Below, piece by piece: positions 1 to 8,565 of a stretch of 64,000 nucleotides of DNA (position 1 is the first letter of the stretch; every line of letters starts with the position of its first letter). This stretch comes from Phormidesmis sp963789215. Its GTDB lineage: Bacteria; Cyanobacteriota; Cyanobacteriia; Phormidesmidales; Phormidesmidaceae. Under the pieces are notes generated by a model that saw only the letters and a list, made by a program, of their open reading frames with translations, did no database searches and was not told the origin of the DNA. The DNA is taken from the NCBI GenBank assembly GCA_963789215.1, contig CAWBJY010000003.1, forward strand, positions 1 through 64,000, in the 5' to 3' direction. A program made the position numbers and the translations under genes.

Positions 1-63
1 CTAAAGGCTGTAAAATCTAAGACTTTTGCCAGTGACGGTTTGTTCTTTCTCCCGTTTGACAAT

Positions 64-1485
64 ATGGTTAAGCCTCAGTCACTCTCTGCCGCAGAGCCTG
101 CCACAGAGAAGGCTCATGAGTCTGTTCAGTCGATTGCTACTGGCGTATATATATGCGTTCACGGTCATTTTTATCAGCCGCCTAGAGAGAATCCTTCTTT
201 GGATACGGTGGGCAGACAGCCGAGCGCCGCGCCTTTTCACGATTGGAATGAGCGCATTTTGCATGAGTCTTATCGGCCAAATGCGTTTGCTCGCGTGCTG
301 AATGGGCGGGGCGAGGTCGTTCGTATTGTGAATAATTACGAGTATATGAGCTTCAACATCGGCCCGACGCTGATGAGCTGGCTAGAGCGTCACGATTTGG
401 AGACGTATCAGCGAATTTTAGAGGCCGACCGGGTGAGCTGCGATCGCCATAATGGTCATGGTAATGCGATCGCGCAAGCCTACAATCACATTATTTTGCC
501 GCTGGCGAACCATAGAGATAAGGTGACGCAGGTGCGCTGGGGAATTGCTGATTTTAAGCGCCGCTTTGGCCGCGACCCTGAAGGCATCTGGCTGGCTGAA
601 ACGGCGGTGGACAATGCGTCTTTAGAGGTGCTCATCGACGAGGGCATTCAGTTTATCGTGCTGGCGCCTTCGCAGGCTGAGCGCTGCCGCCGCTTTGGCC
701 GAGAAGATGGCTATGACGACTGGCAGTCAGCGGGCAACGGCGAGATTGATCCGACTCGCCCCTATCGGTGCTTTTTACCTACGCAGTCTAACGGGCGCAA
801 CTCTATTGACATCTTTTTCTACGATGGGCCCATTTCTGGCGATATGGGTTTCGACGATATTTTGCGCTCCTCTGAGCATTTTGCCGACCGGCTTTCGCAG
901 GCGGTGAGATACGACGATGGTAACGCTGAGTATGATTCGTATAGACCTGCTCAGCTTATTTCGGTCGCGACGGATGGGGAGACCTTTGGTCATCACCGGG
1001 GGGGCGCTGAGAAGGCTTTGTGCTATGCGCTGAGCGAGGAGTTTCCTAATCGGGGCTGGCAGGTTACGAGCTATGCTCACTACCTCAGTATTTGTCCGCC
1101 GACTTGGGAGGTGCAGCTAAAACCGGCGACGGCCTGGAGCTGTTCGCATGGGGTAGAGCGCTGGCGAAATGACTGCGGCTGCGGCGGCGGTGGCGGTTGG
1201 CAGCAGCAGTGGCGAGCGCCTTTGCGTAATGCTTTGGATTGGCTGCGCGATCGCCTGGTGACGATTTACGAGAATCAGGGGGCGGAGCTATTTACCGATC
1301 CTTGGGAGGCTCGCAATGGCTATGTGGCTGTGGTGAGCGATCGCGCTCAGTCCGTTTTAGATCAGTTCTTCGAGCAGCACCAGCAGCATCAACTGAACGC
1401 GAATGAGCGTACTGAGGGCGCTACAGCTTTTAGAGATGCAGCGTCATGCTCTGCTGATGTATACGAGCTGCGGCTGGTTTTTTGA
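64..1485 (+). CDS. GH57-type DUF3536 protein, N-terminal part (frameshifted)
   Basis: This is the N-terminal half of a cyanobacterial glycoside hydrolase family 57 protein carrying DUF3536, probably acting on an alpha-glucan; the substrate is unknown. The start motif HGHFYQPPRENP, the WLAETAVD block near residue 178 (position of the GH57 catalytic Glu) and DGETFGHH are visible. I chose ATG 64; a TTG at 40 also opens the frame. From about position 1411 the reading frame departs from the family: the last 25 or so residues are out-of-frame junk, while the true continuation lies in the next frame (1403 onward). Joined across the shift the protein would be about 870 residues, which fits full-length members. 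Confidence 0.8.
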   Translation: MVKPQSLSAAEPATEKAHESVQSIATGVYICVHGHFYQPPRENPSLDTVGRQPSAAPFHDWNERILHESYRPNAFARVLNGRGEVVRIVNNYEYMSFNIGPTLMSWLERHDLETYQRILEADRVSCDRHNGHGNAIAQAYNHIILPLANHRDKVTQVRWGIADFKRRFGRDPEGIWLAETAVDNASLEVLIDEGIQFIVLAPSQAERCRRFGREDGYDDWQSAGNGEIDPTRPYRCFLPTQSNGRNSIDIFFYDGPISGDMGFDDILRSSEHFADRLSQAVRYDDGNAEYDSYRPAQLISVATDGETFGHHRGGAEKALCYALSEEFPNRGWQVTSYAHYLSICPPTWEVQLKPATAWSCSHGVERWRNDCGCGGGGGWQQQWRAPLRNALDWLRDRLVTIYENQGAELFTDPWEARNGYVAVVSDRAQSVLDQFFEQHQQHQLNANERTEGATAFRDAASCSADVYELRLVF

Positions 1486-2665
1486 CGAGATTTCTCGGCC
1501 AGAAGGTACTCAGATCCTTTGCTACGCTTCGCGGGCGATTGAGCTGGCTGAGATTCTTACTAACACCGATTTGGAAATAGACTTCGTGCGGCGGCTATCC
1601 CAAGCGCCTAGTAACGTGGACTACTTTAAAGATGGTGCGGGCGTTTATTGCAAGCAGGTAAAGCCCACTCAGGTCAGTCTGGAGCAGGTGGTGGCCCAGT
1701 ACGCGATGGGGTCGCTGTTTAGTCAGTATCGGACTCAGCAGCCGCTGTACTGCTATCGGCTAGAGCAGCAGGACTATTATCAGCAGCCTTTGGGCGCAAT
1801 GACGCTGGCGGTCGGTCAGGTGCAGGTTACGGCGACGATGACTCAGGAAAAAACGACCCTGGCGTTTGCGGTACTGCACTTAGGCGGTCAGGACTTTCAC
1901 TGTGGCATTCAGGCGTTTTCGAGTCGGTCTGCCTATATTGAGGCTAAAACGGCGGTAATTGATGCGTTTGCGAGTACGAGCATTGCTCAGAGCGTACTGG
2001 CCGTGACCGAGCAGTTTGGTCAGACTTATACGCTGCAAGATGTATTTGCTGAAGAGCGGCATCGAATTATGCAGCAGCTTAATCAAGAGACGCTAGAGCG
2101 GTTAGATCAGCTCTATGAGCAGGTTTATCGAGAGAATTATGGGGTGCTGATGGCGTTTCATCGCGATCATCTACCGGTGCCTCAAGCTTTACAGGTGGCC
2201 GCCGATATTACGCTGAGCCATCGGGCGATGAAGATTATTCAGTCGCTAGAGCAAGACATTACTGAGCCAGAGGGCGACTTGCTGAAGATTTCGGTGGGCC
2301 GAATTGCTGAGCTAGAGGGCATTTCGATTGAGGCTCATCACTTCCGCTGTGAGCTGAAACTGCCAGAGGCTAAACCTATTTTGGAGCGGCTGATTGCTCA
2401 GGTGCTGACGCAGACTTTGCAGCTAGCTGAAGAGGCTAAGCAGTATGAGCTAGCGATGGCCGTTGAGGGGATAGATCGGCTGATTGAGCTGGGCCATAAG
2501 CTGGGGCTTTCTTTGGCTTTGCACAAAGTGCAGGAGAGTTACTATGCTTATTTGCTACGGATGAAGGCGCAGCCAGAAACGCAGCGGTTACGGCTGCAAA
2601 AAGACCTGTTCTCCCGATTAGGTCAATCTTTGGTGATGGATACTGAAGCGATTGGTTCGAGATGA
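1403..2665 (+). CDS. GH57-type DUF3536 protein, C-terminal part (frameshifted)
   Basis: This is the DUF3536 half of the gene that begins at 64. The frame continues the family with LLEMQRHALLMYTSCGWFFDE and a long helical C-terminus. The first few codons overlap the end of the N-terminal part, and removing one base near 1411 (in the stretch after AATGAGCGT) fuses the two frames. ATG 1403 is only where the open frame begins; there is no ribosome binding site suggesting independent translation. The remaining sequence is intact with no other stops, so the lesion is recent, or it is an assembly error or a +1 recoding site. Downstream it converges on the peptidoglycan-binding gene. Confidence 0.75.
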   Translation: MSVLRALQLLEMQRHALLMYTSCGWFFDEISRPEGTQILCYASRAIELAEILTNTDLEIDFVRRLSQAPSNVDYFKDGAGVYCKQVKPTQVSLEQVVAQYAMGSLFSQYRTQQPLYCYRLEQQDYYQQPLGAMTLAVGQVQVTATMTQEKTTLAFAVLHLGGQDFHCGIQAFSSRSAYIEAKTAVIDAFASTSIAQSVLAVTEQFGQTYTLQDVFAEERHRIMQQLNQETLERLDQLYEQVYRENYGVLMAFHRDHLPVPQALQVAADITLSHRAMKIIQSLEQDITEPEGDLLKISVGRIAELEGISIEAHHFRCELKLPEAKPILERLIAQVLTQTLQLAEEAKQYELAMAVEGIDRLIELGHKLGLSLALHKVQESYYAYLLRMKAQPETQRLRLQKDLFSRLGQSLVMDTEAIGSR

Positions 2666-2680
2666 GAAAGCGGTTAGACC

Positions 2681-2731
2681 CGTAGCCTAGTTTTGCCCAG
2701 TTTGGGTAGAGGACTGGAGGACTAGGCTACG
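2681..2731. terminator. Bidirectional hairpin between convergent genes
   Basis: A perfect 11-bp inverted repeat, CGTAGCCTAGT at 2681-2691 and ACTAGGCTACG at 2721-2731, fills the 76-bp gap between two convergent genes. The loop contains a smaller CCCA/TGGG pairing. No T-run follows, so a classical intrinsic terminator is not proven. Confidence 0.45.
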
Positions 2732-2741
2732 AAGCGCTGGG

Positions 2742-3611
2742 TTACTGGCCAAAAAGCAGCCCTGAGCGACTGTAGAGCACTCGGGTTGTAAACCCTCTAG
2801 CGGCGGCGGCGTCCACTCTAGCTTCTGCGGGTAGTCGGTTGGCGAAGCTGCCGATGTTGATGAATCGTCCGCGCCGGTTGTTATCTACGTAAGCGTTGGG
2901 GAAGAATTGCTGCACTTCGCTGAGTAAGGAGATGTCGGCGATGACCGCAGCAATATAGGGGTAATTGGGCGTTTCGAAGCCCATACGCTCTAGGGTTGCG
3001 CTATCGGCATTGCCGGTTACCTCAATGTTTTGTACGCGCTGGTAGGTGCGTACGGCCTGCTGCGTTTCAAATCCGTATACGCCATCGACAAAAAGCGGGA
3101 TGCCAAAGTCCTGAAGCCGGCGCTGGAGATTAATGACATCGGTGCCGCTGTCGCCTAGGGCCAGGTTAGGGGCGAGTAAGGTGCTGGTTTGATTGGGGAC
3201 GTTGCTGGCGGCTGGCGTGTATGGTCGGGTGGCGGCGGCAAAGTCGAAGTCCATGTCGATGAGTGTGGATTCGTCGGCGGTGCCGGTGGCTGATAGGCCG
3301 CGAATGCGCTGGTAGGTGGCCACGGCGTCGGCTGTTTCTGAGCCGTAGACGCCATCGACTAAGAATGGATAGAGGCTTTGTCTGCTAAGGAAGCGCTGTA
3401 GGGCAATAACGTCATCGCCTTCGTCGCCAATGCTGAGCGATCGCCGACTGAGCGAAACGGCGACTAAAACCTGTGGCGATCGCAGATTAGCTTGGCTATA
3501 AGGATTGGATGGGGCTACGTTTGGCACCGAATTGCTAGCTAGTGCGGGTAGCTGGCTAAAGGCAATGAATCCGGCTGCCCAGCCTAAATGGTGAACGGCA
3601 AGCTGCTTCAT
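2742..3611 (-). CDS. Exported protein with two peptidoglycan-binding domains
   Basis: The protein has an N-terminal signal peptide (hydrophobic stretch ending near PALAS) and two PG_binding_1 repeats, about residues 55-125 and 150-215. Each has the family pattern of an LxxGDxGxDVxxLQ start, a VDGVYGxET centre and a TG-A-T-L end. The C-terminal 65 residues (FINIGSFANRLPAEARVDAA and the following stretch) resemble a SPOR-like fold seen in cyanobacterial envelope proteins. It should bind the cell wall from the periplasm and has no visible catalytic domain. ATG 3611 directly precedes the signal peptide. Confidence 0.8.
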   Translation of the reverse strand: MKQLAVHHLGWAAGFIAFSQLPALASNSVPNVAPSNPYSQANLRSPQVLVAVSLSRRSLSIGDEGDDVIALQRFLSRQSLYPFLVDGVYGSETADAVATYQRIRGLSATGTADESTLIDMDFDFAAATRPYTPAASNVPNQTSTLLAPNLALGDSGTDVINLQRRLQDFGIPLFVDGVYGFETQQAVRTYQRVQNIEVTGNADSATLERMGFETPNYPYIAAVIADISLLSEVQQFFPNAYVDNNRRGRFINIGSFANRLPAEARVDAAAARGFTTRVLYSRSGLLFGQ

Positions 3612-4074
3612 AGTGACGACAAGACTCCAAATTGCTTCTGAGCTATTTCTAAGCCATTATCGCCTATCGTTGGGTCAAAGCGAGTCTGTGCTGTGCCAAA
3701 GGAACCGTTGAGTAAGCGTTTTGGATGAATCTGGGGTGTGGCTGCTGGCTAGCTGGGTCGAACTCACATGACAGATTTTTTTGATTATTTGTCTATAGTG
3801 GCTTAATAGCGGTGGTTGGGCTGTCTATTGCTCAACTACGTTCGTTTAGGGTTTCTACAGTTGAGCTTTAGCGTTGCTTTCGCTGTGTGGAAGATTTACG
3901 TTGCTGATGAGCGATCGCGTCTAGCTGCTTTGGGCTAGCTGTTTTAGGCTAGCTGCTTTACAAATAATGATGTGATACCAGCCGCAGTGACGCGTCATAA
4001 GCTCTGGATATCTTTGCCTTAAGATGTCCAGCCTAATCCTCTATCTGATTTTTATTTGCCCCAAAGGACAAGCC
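3612..4074. other. Long divergent intergenic region
   Basis: About 460 bases lie between divergent genes (peptidoglycan-binding protein leftward, K+ channel rightward). I see no convincing gene. It holds one HIP1 octamer near 3911 and the 14-bp tandem repeat at 3921-3962, and presumably both promoters. Confidence 0.5.
3921..3962. repeat. 14-bp tandem repeat, 3 copies
   Basis: Three consecutive 14-mers (CTAGCTGCTTTGGG, CTAGCTGTTTTAGG, CTAGCTGCTTTACA) lie upstream of the K+ channel gene. This is one of many site-specific micro-repeats in the window. Confidence 0.85.
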
Positions 4075-5061
4075 ATGTTTCGGCCCCAGATTCGACGCGC
4101 TTCAAGGCGATTTTTGTTTGGTAATCGCTCATATCCAGAGATTGAACGCATCGGCGATCCCCATTCTTACTGGGGGGATATTTATCATTTGCTGGTAACC
4201 ATGCCGTGGCTGAGTTTTGTGAGCCTGACGAGTTTGCTTTACCTTAGCGTCAACGCTTTGTTTGCTCTGGCCTACAGTATGGGCAGCGGCATTGCTACTG
4301 TGGGCGAAAATGAGCCTCAGTATTTTCAAGAGCTCTTTTTCTTTAGCGTGCAGACAATGGCTTCTATTGGCTATGGGGCTATGTACCCAACCAATCTGTA
4401 CAGCCATTGGCTAGTGGTAATTGAATCGCTGGTGGGACTGTTTTTTATTGCGGCTACTACGGGACTGGTCTTTGCTCGCTTTTCTCTGCCGACGGCGCGG
4501 ATTCTGTTTAGCGATGTGGCCGTGATTGCGCCTTTTAACGGCGTGCCGACGCTGATGTTTCGGACGGCGAATAAGCGTAAAAACTATATTTTGGAGGCGC
4601 AGCTTTGGGTGACGCTAGTGCGCGATGAATACAATATGGAGGGCGATTTTATGCGGCGCTTTCACGATATTCAGCTAGTGCGATCGCACAACCCAATCTT
4701 TAGCTTGTCTTGGACGGCGATGCATCAAATTTTGCCGGGCGGTTTGTTAGATGGCGATACGATGGAGACTTTGAGACGCGATCGCGCTGAAATTATCGTC
4801 ACCCTGACTGGACTAGATGAAACATTGGCGCAAACTATCCACGCCCGGCATACGTTTGCCGCTGAGAGTATTCACTGGGGCTTTCGATTTGCCGATATTT
4901 TGCTGACGGGCAAGCACGGTAGACGGGTGATAGATTTTAATCGCTTTCATACGATCCATCCGATTAGCCCCGATCGTCAGTTGACGAGCGGTAACGGGTT
5001 TATTAGCGAGGCGCTGACTGATCCAGTGAACCGGGTTCCGGTTGATGAAACGCTGAACTGA
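4075..5061 (+). CDS. Inward-rectifier (KirBac-type) potassium channel
   Basis: This is a two-TM potassium channel subunit with a cytoplasmic Kir C-terminal domain. TM1 (SFVSLTSLLYLSVNALFALAY), a pore helix and the selectivity filter TMASIGYG (about residues 94-101) are followed by TM2 and a beta-rich IRK domain containing typical PTLMFRTANKR and AMHQILPGG blocks. I prefer ATG 4075 because it has a good AAAGGAC Shine-Dalgarno sequence; an in-frame ATG at 4024 would add 17 unusual residues. It acts in the cytoplasmic or thylakoid membrane, passing K+. It is monocistronic and is followed by a 13-bp tandem repeat. Confidence 0.88.
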   Translation: MFRPQIRRASRRFLFGNRSYPEIERIGDPHSYWGDIYHLLVTMPWLSFVSLTSLLYLSVNALFALAYSMGSGIATVGENEPQYFQELFFFSVQTMASIGYGAMYPTNLYSHWLVVIESLVGLFFIAATTGLVFARFSLPTARILFSDVAVIAPFNGVPTLMFRTANKRKNYILEAQLWVTLVRDEYNMEGDFMRRFHDIQLVRSHNPIFSLSWTAMHQILPGGLLDGDTMETLRRDRAEIIVTLTGLDETLAQTIHARHTFAAESIHWGFRFADILLTGKHGRRVIDFNRFHTIHPISPDRQLTSGNGFISEALTDPVNRVPVDETLN

Positions 5062-5065
5062 TCCC

Positions 5066-5091
5066 TTCTTCTGTACTGTTCTTCTGTACTA
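5066..5091. repeat. 13-bp tandem repeat after the channel stop codon
   Basis: TTCTTCTGTACTG is followed directly by TTCTTCTGTACTA, five bases after the stop codon at 5059-5061. Confidence 0.8.
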
Positions 5092-5142
5092 TTTAGGGAT
5101 AAGAAAAGAACTCTTAAGCTGGGTTTAACTGAGGTGAAAGCA

Positions 5143-5679
5143 ATGCTACAACTATCGACCGTTCGACAAATCGCCAAGCAGATTAGAGGCAACTTTCGAC
5201 GGTTAGTCGTAGTGTTGATGTTGCTAGTAGGTCTTACGATTGGCACGTTTAGCGTTGGGGGTGACGCTGCTTACGCAACGAATTTTGATCGCAAGAATCT
5301 TCGTCAGCAAGACTTTTCGGGCCAGGACTTAACCGACAACGACTACACCCGCGCCGATATGACGGAAACTAATTTGAGCAACGCGAATTTGGAGCTGGTT
5401 CGCTTGTTTACGACTCGGCTTAGCCGCGCCAATTTAGAAGGGGCAAATCTGCGCGGGGCTACTTTAGACGGTGCGGTGCTTAGAGGAGCCAACCTGAATA
5501 ATGCGGTGCTAGAAGGCGCGTATGCCATTAGCATCGACTTTGAGGGTGCGACCATTGAGGGCGCAGACTTTACTGATGTGTTGTTAGACCCTAAAGATAA
5601 TGAGCGGCTTTGTGCGATCGCTAGCGGCACTAATCCCACCACAGGTCGAGATACTCGCGAGACGCTTTACTGTCCGTAG
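5143..5679 (+). CDS. Exported (lumenal) pentapeptide-repeat protein
   Basis: After a positively charged N-terminus and a hydrophobic segment (VVVLMLLVGLTIGTFSVGG) with a likely AYA-T signal cleavage site come about 18 A(D/N)LXX pentapeptide units forming a right-handed beta-helix (ADMTETNLSNANLELV, ANLEGANLRGATLDGAVLRG). It ends with a short cap having Cys in LCAIASGTNP and LYCP, as in the cyanobacterial and chloroplast thylakoid-lumen pentapeptide family. The function is unknown. ATG 5143 has GAGGTG six bases upstream; a GTG at 5134 is an alternative. The stop codon lies inside a 16-bp tandem repeat. Confidence 0.82.
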   Translation: MLQLSTVRQIAKQIRGNFRRLVVVLMLLVGLTIGTFSVGGDAAYATNFDRKNLRQQDFSGQDLTDNDYTRADMTETNLSNANLELVRLFTTRLSRANLEGANLRGATLDGAVLRGANLNNAVLEGAYAISIDFEGATIEGADFTDVLLDPKDNERLCAIASGTNPTTGRDTRETLYCP

Positions 5680-5696
5680 ACTTTACTGTTCGTAGA
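5665..5696. repeat. 16-bp tandem repeat spanning a stop codon
   Basis: CTTTACTGTCCGTAGA and CTTTACTGTTCGTAGA are adjacent. The first copy contains the last codons and TAG stop of the pentapeptide gene; the second is its downstream duplicate with one mismatch. Confidence 0.85.
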
Positions 5697-5704
5697 CTGT
5701 GCTT

Positions 5705-6379
5705 CTACATGTAGCCATTTTCGGCTAGGAATCCTACGGAGATAGGACTGTTAGCATCTACGCTAGCGCCGGGTTGATTGCGGTCTCCTCTAGCGAATTT
5801 CTCTACGTATTTGCCCAACACATCACCTTCTAGATTCACATAGTCGCCGGGGCTTAGGTTCTGTAGGTTTGTCTCTGCGTAAGTAACCGGGATGACAGCG
5901 GTCGAAAACCAGTCTCCTGATTCGCTACAGTCGGCAACCGTAAGGCTGATGCCATTGACGGCGATGCTGCCTTTGGTGACGATGTAGCGAGCGACTGCTG
6001 GGCTTACCGAGCGAAAGGCAATTTCCCAGGCGTTGGCGATGCGCTCGGCGCGATCTAGCTGGCCAAGGCCGTCTACGTGGCCGGTGACGAAGTGCCCGCC
6101 GATTTTACTGCCGACTCGCAGCGAGGTTTCTAAGTTGACTTTGCCATTATCGAGTACTTTGCCCAATGTTGATTTAGCGAGTGTTTCGGGCGAAGCTGAG
6201 GCAATAAAGCCTTTTTCTAGTATCTTTTCGACGGTGAGGCAAACGCCGTCTACGGCGATGCTATCTCCTAGTTCAATATCTGTTAGTACCGAATCGCGCG
6301 GTGTTGGGCAGATAATCTTGAGCTGATAGGGCCCTAAGTGCTGAAGCTGTCCGACACTTTGGACGAGTCCTGTAAACAA
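5705..6379 (-). CDS. ribE: Riboflavin synthase, alpha chain
   Basis: It catalyses dismutation of two 6,7-dimethyl-8-ribityllumazines to riboflavin, the last step of the pathway. The two lumazine-binding repeats are clear: MFTGLVQSVGQL opens the first, and the second begins near residue 97 with GGHFVTGHVDG. GDSIAVDGVCLTV and KGSIAVNGISLTV are the matching substrate-binding strands. The length of 224 residues is usual. The start codon is TTG (6377-6379 complement), forced by the invariant MFTG N-terminus. It stands alone, not in a rib operon. Confidence 0.93.
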   Translation of the reverse strand: MFTGLVQSVGQLQHLGPYQLKIICPTPRDSVLTDIELGDSIAVDGVCLTVEKILEKGFIASASPETLAKSTLGKVLDNGKVNLETSLRVGSKIGGHFVTGHVDGLGQLDRAERIANAWEIAFRSVSPAVARYIVTKGSIAVNGISLTVADCSESGDWFSTAVIPVTYAETNLQNLSPGDYVNLEGDVLGKYVEKFARGDRNQPGASVDANSPISVGFLAENGYM

Positions 6380-6736
6380 GGGTTTAACTCCTGGCTATTG
6401 AATTGATGATAAGGGCGTAATTTTTAATTATTTGATACTTAGCCTTGAACAGCAGTACGCAAGACATATTTTCGATAAAGATTATTAATCTTGCGATGGG
6501 TTACGTCAAAAATCCGCTTAGCCTAGACTATAAGGAAATTATGCTGAACAGATGTTCTCAAAATTGATGTTCTAAAGACTGGCATTCTAACGGAATTTCC
6601 GATACAAGCTCTTTGTCTAAAAGAACCGAAATTGTCGGCCTTGCTCTACTAGTTCTCTATGGGAACGATTGTTAGGGCAGCTGGGTTGAGCGTAGAAGAT
6701 AAATTGAAGGTTTACCCGGTAATAAGGGGCTAGGTA
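6380..6736. other. Intergenic region with degenerate 15-bp repeats
   Basis: This divergent spacer has no convincing gene. It contains an AAGATT/AATCTT inverted repeat near 6478-6492 and the 15-bp repeat at 6551-6595, and should carry promoters for ribE (leftward) and the nuclease operon (rightward). Confidence 0.45.
6551..6595. repeat. Degenerate 15-bp tandem repeat, 3 copies
   Basis: GATGTTCTCAAAATT, GATGTTCTAAAGACT and GGCATTCTAACGGAA follow each other with an exact 15-base period. Conservation is strongest in the (A/G)T-TTCT half. Confidence 0.6.
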
Positions 6737-7228
6737 ATGATTGAGATGATAGTGGCCGGGATTGCGATGGACGCCGGGACGCGTAATCCGATAGTTTTGC
6801 TTCGAGATGCCTCTGAAAGACGACAGCTACCTATCTTTATTTCGCCAGAACAGGCTAAGGCTATTAGCGCCGGGCTAGAGGGTGAAAAGACAACTCGACC
6901 GATGACTCACGATTTGATGGCGAATATATTTGAAGCCTGGGATCTGAAGCTTCAGCGAATTGTGATTCATGCGCTGAAGGACAATACCTTTTATGCGGTA
7001 ATGACGGTGGGTAAGGGCGATAAGAAGAAGGAGCTAGACGCTCGGCCCAGCGATGCAATCTCTTTGGCGCTGAGAATGAATGCGCCTATTTGGGTGATGG
7101 AAGAAGTGGTTTTAGATGCGGCGCTACCGGTGGATAGAGACGCCGATGCGGCTGAAAAAGAAGCTTTTCACGACTTTTTGTCTAGCATTAGCCCTGCTGA
7201 TTTCATCAAGCGGGATCGTTCTAAGTAG
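6737..7228 (+). CDS. Bifunctional nuclease (BFN/DUF151) family protein
   Basis: This is a 163-residue BFN-domain protein related to the plant and bacterial bifunctional (DNase/RNase) nuclease family. Family blocks seen are VLLRDASERRQLPIFISPEQ, LKDNTFYAV and the strongly conserved LDARPSDAISLALRMNAPI. The cellular role in cyanobacteria is unclear; homologues are conserved across the phylum. ATG 6737 follows a weak AAGGGG. Only two bases separate its stop from the next ATG, so it is co-translated with the aldo/keto reductase. Confidence 0.85.
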   Translation: MIEMIVAGIAMDAGTRNPIVLLRDASERRQLPIFISPEQAKAISAGLEGEKTTRPMTHDLMANIFEAWDLKLQRIVIHALKDNTFYAVMTVGKGDKKKELDARPSDAISLALRMNAPIWVMEEVVLDAALPVDRDADAAEKEAFHDFLSSISPADFIKRDRSK

Positions 7229-7230
7229 AG

Positions 7231-8355
7231 ATGCACTATCGGCGGTTTGGGAAGACAGGGCTGGAAATGCCGGTTTTGTCTTTGGGCACGATGCGGTTTG
7301 CCTCGGCTGAGGTGGCTGGTGCGGTGGTAGACAAGGCGATCGCTCAGGGCATTACCCACTTAGAAACGGCTCCTGCTTATGGCCGTAGCGAGCTTTATTT
7401 GGGTAAGGCGATTACGCAAATTTCTAGCTCCCGCGATCGCTTGATTTTGACGACTAAACTCACTCCAACGCTCTCTGCGGCTGAGGTGAAAGGGGCGATC
7501 GCGCAGTCTTTAGAACGTTTGAGAACAGACTATATAGACTGTTTGGCGATTCACGGTATTAATACGCTCGAACATTTGGACTGGGCGGTCTTAGAGATGC
7601 TAGAGCCGCTGTTAGAAGCGAAGGCGGCGGGGCAGATTCGGCATATTGGGTTCTCTACGCACGGAACGCTGGATTTGATTTCGCGGGCGATCGCTACTCA
7701 GTCTTTTGATTTTGTAAATCTGCACTACAACTACTTTTTTCAGCGGAATGAGGCCGCGATCGCCTTAGCTCACGAGCAGGATATGGGCGTCTTTATCATT
7801 TCGCCAGCAGATAAGGCCGGACTGCTCTACACCCCCTCGGACTCACTCAAAGCGCTCTGTACTCCTTACGATCCGCTTTTGCTCAGCTATCGCTGGCTGC
7901 TGAGCGATCCGCGCGTGACGACGTTGAGCATTGGCCCAGCTACGACAGATGAGCTGGATTGGCCGCTGCAAGTGGCTGATAGCGTGGGGCCGCTGAGTTT
8001 AGCAGAGCAAGCGGCGATTGACCGGCTGGCGCAGGCGCAGGTAGATGAATTGGGGGGCGATCGCTGCTCAGCTTGCCATCAATGCCTGCCCTGCCCTGAA
8101 GGAATCAATATTCCCGAGGTGCTAAGGCTGCGAAATTTGGCGGTGGCTTACGATATGGATGCCTATGGGAAGTACCGCTATGGCATGTTTGAGAATGCGG
8201 GGCACTGGTTTTGGGGGAGAAAGGGCGATCGCTGTACAGACTGCGGCGACTGTTTGCCGCGCTGCCCCGAGCAGTTGAATATTCCTGAATTATTGCGCGA
8301 TACGCACCAAAAATTGAAAGGAAGAGGTAGAAAGCGGCTGTGGGGAGATGAGTGA
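7231..8355 (+). CDS. Aldo/keto reductase with C-terminal 4Fe-4S cluster motifs
   Basis: An N-terminal TIM-barrel aldo/keto reductase domain (residues 1-270) starts with MHYRRFGKTGLEMPVLSLG and contains the LETAPAYG segment with the catalytic Asp position altered to Ala-Pro-Ala, and a conserved Lys in TTKL. The C-terminus carries ferredoxin-like cysteine clusters (CSACHQCLPCPEGINIP and CTDCGDCLPRCPEQLNIP) as in the family of Fe-S aldo/keto reductases. The substrate is unknown. It shares an operon with the BFN gene. Its stop codon starts a 14-bp tandem repeat. Confidence 0.85.
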   Translation: MHYRRFGKTGLEMPVLSLGTMRFASAEVAGAVVDKAIAQGITHLETAPAYGRSELYLGKAITQISSSRDRLILTTKLTPTLSAAEVKGAIAQSLERLRTDYIDCLAIHGINTLEHLDWAVLEMLEPLLEAKAAGQIRHIGFSTHGTLDLISRAIATQSFDFVNLHYNYFFQRNEAAIALAHEQDMGVFIISPADKAGLLYTPSDSLKALCTPYDPLLLSYRWLLSDPRVTTLSIGPATTDELDWPLQVADSVGPLSLAEQAAIDRLAQAQVDELGGDRCSACHQCLPCPEGINIPEVLRLRNLAVAYDMDAYGKYRYGMFENAGHWFWGRKGDRCTDCGDCLPRCPEQLNIPELLRDTHQKLKGRGRKRLWGDE

Positions 8356-8380
8356 TGGGTTACGAGTGGTGGTTTACGAG
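8353..8380. repeat. 14-bp tandem repeat starting at a stop codon
   Basis: TGATGGGTTACGAG, which begins with the TGA stop of the aldo/keto reductase, is followed by TGGTGGTTTACGAG. Confidence 0.65.
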
Positions 8381-8565
8381 CTACGGAGCTTCAGTTCTTT
8401 AGACTGTTAACAGGATTGGGCGATCGTTGCGTTATGGGCGACTTATCGCGGTTTCTATTGTCAATTATCGCTAAGGGTTAGATACCCGTAGGGGGGATTT
8501 TGATTGAGATGCGATATCTTGTAAATAGCTCTGGTTAAATAAAAAAACCTCCCACTAGATACTTT

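Noticed and set aside
7231..8355. Loss of catalytic residues as evidence of a dead aldo/keto reductase
   Set aside because: The Fe-S aldo/keto reductase group naturally departs from the classical tetrad; the gene is intact and operonic.
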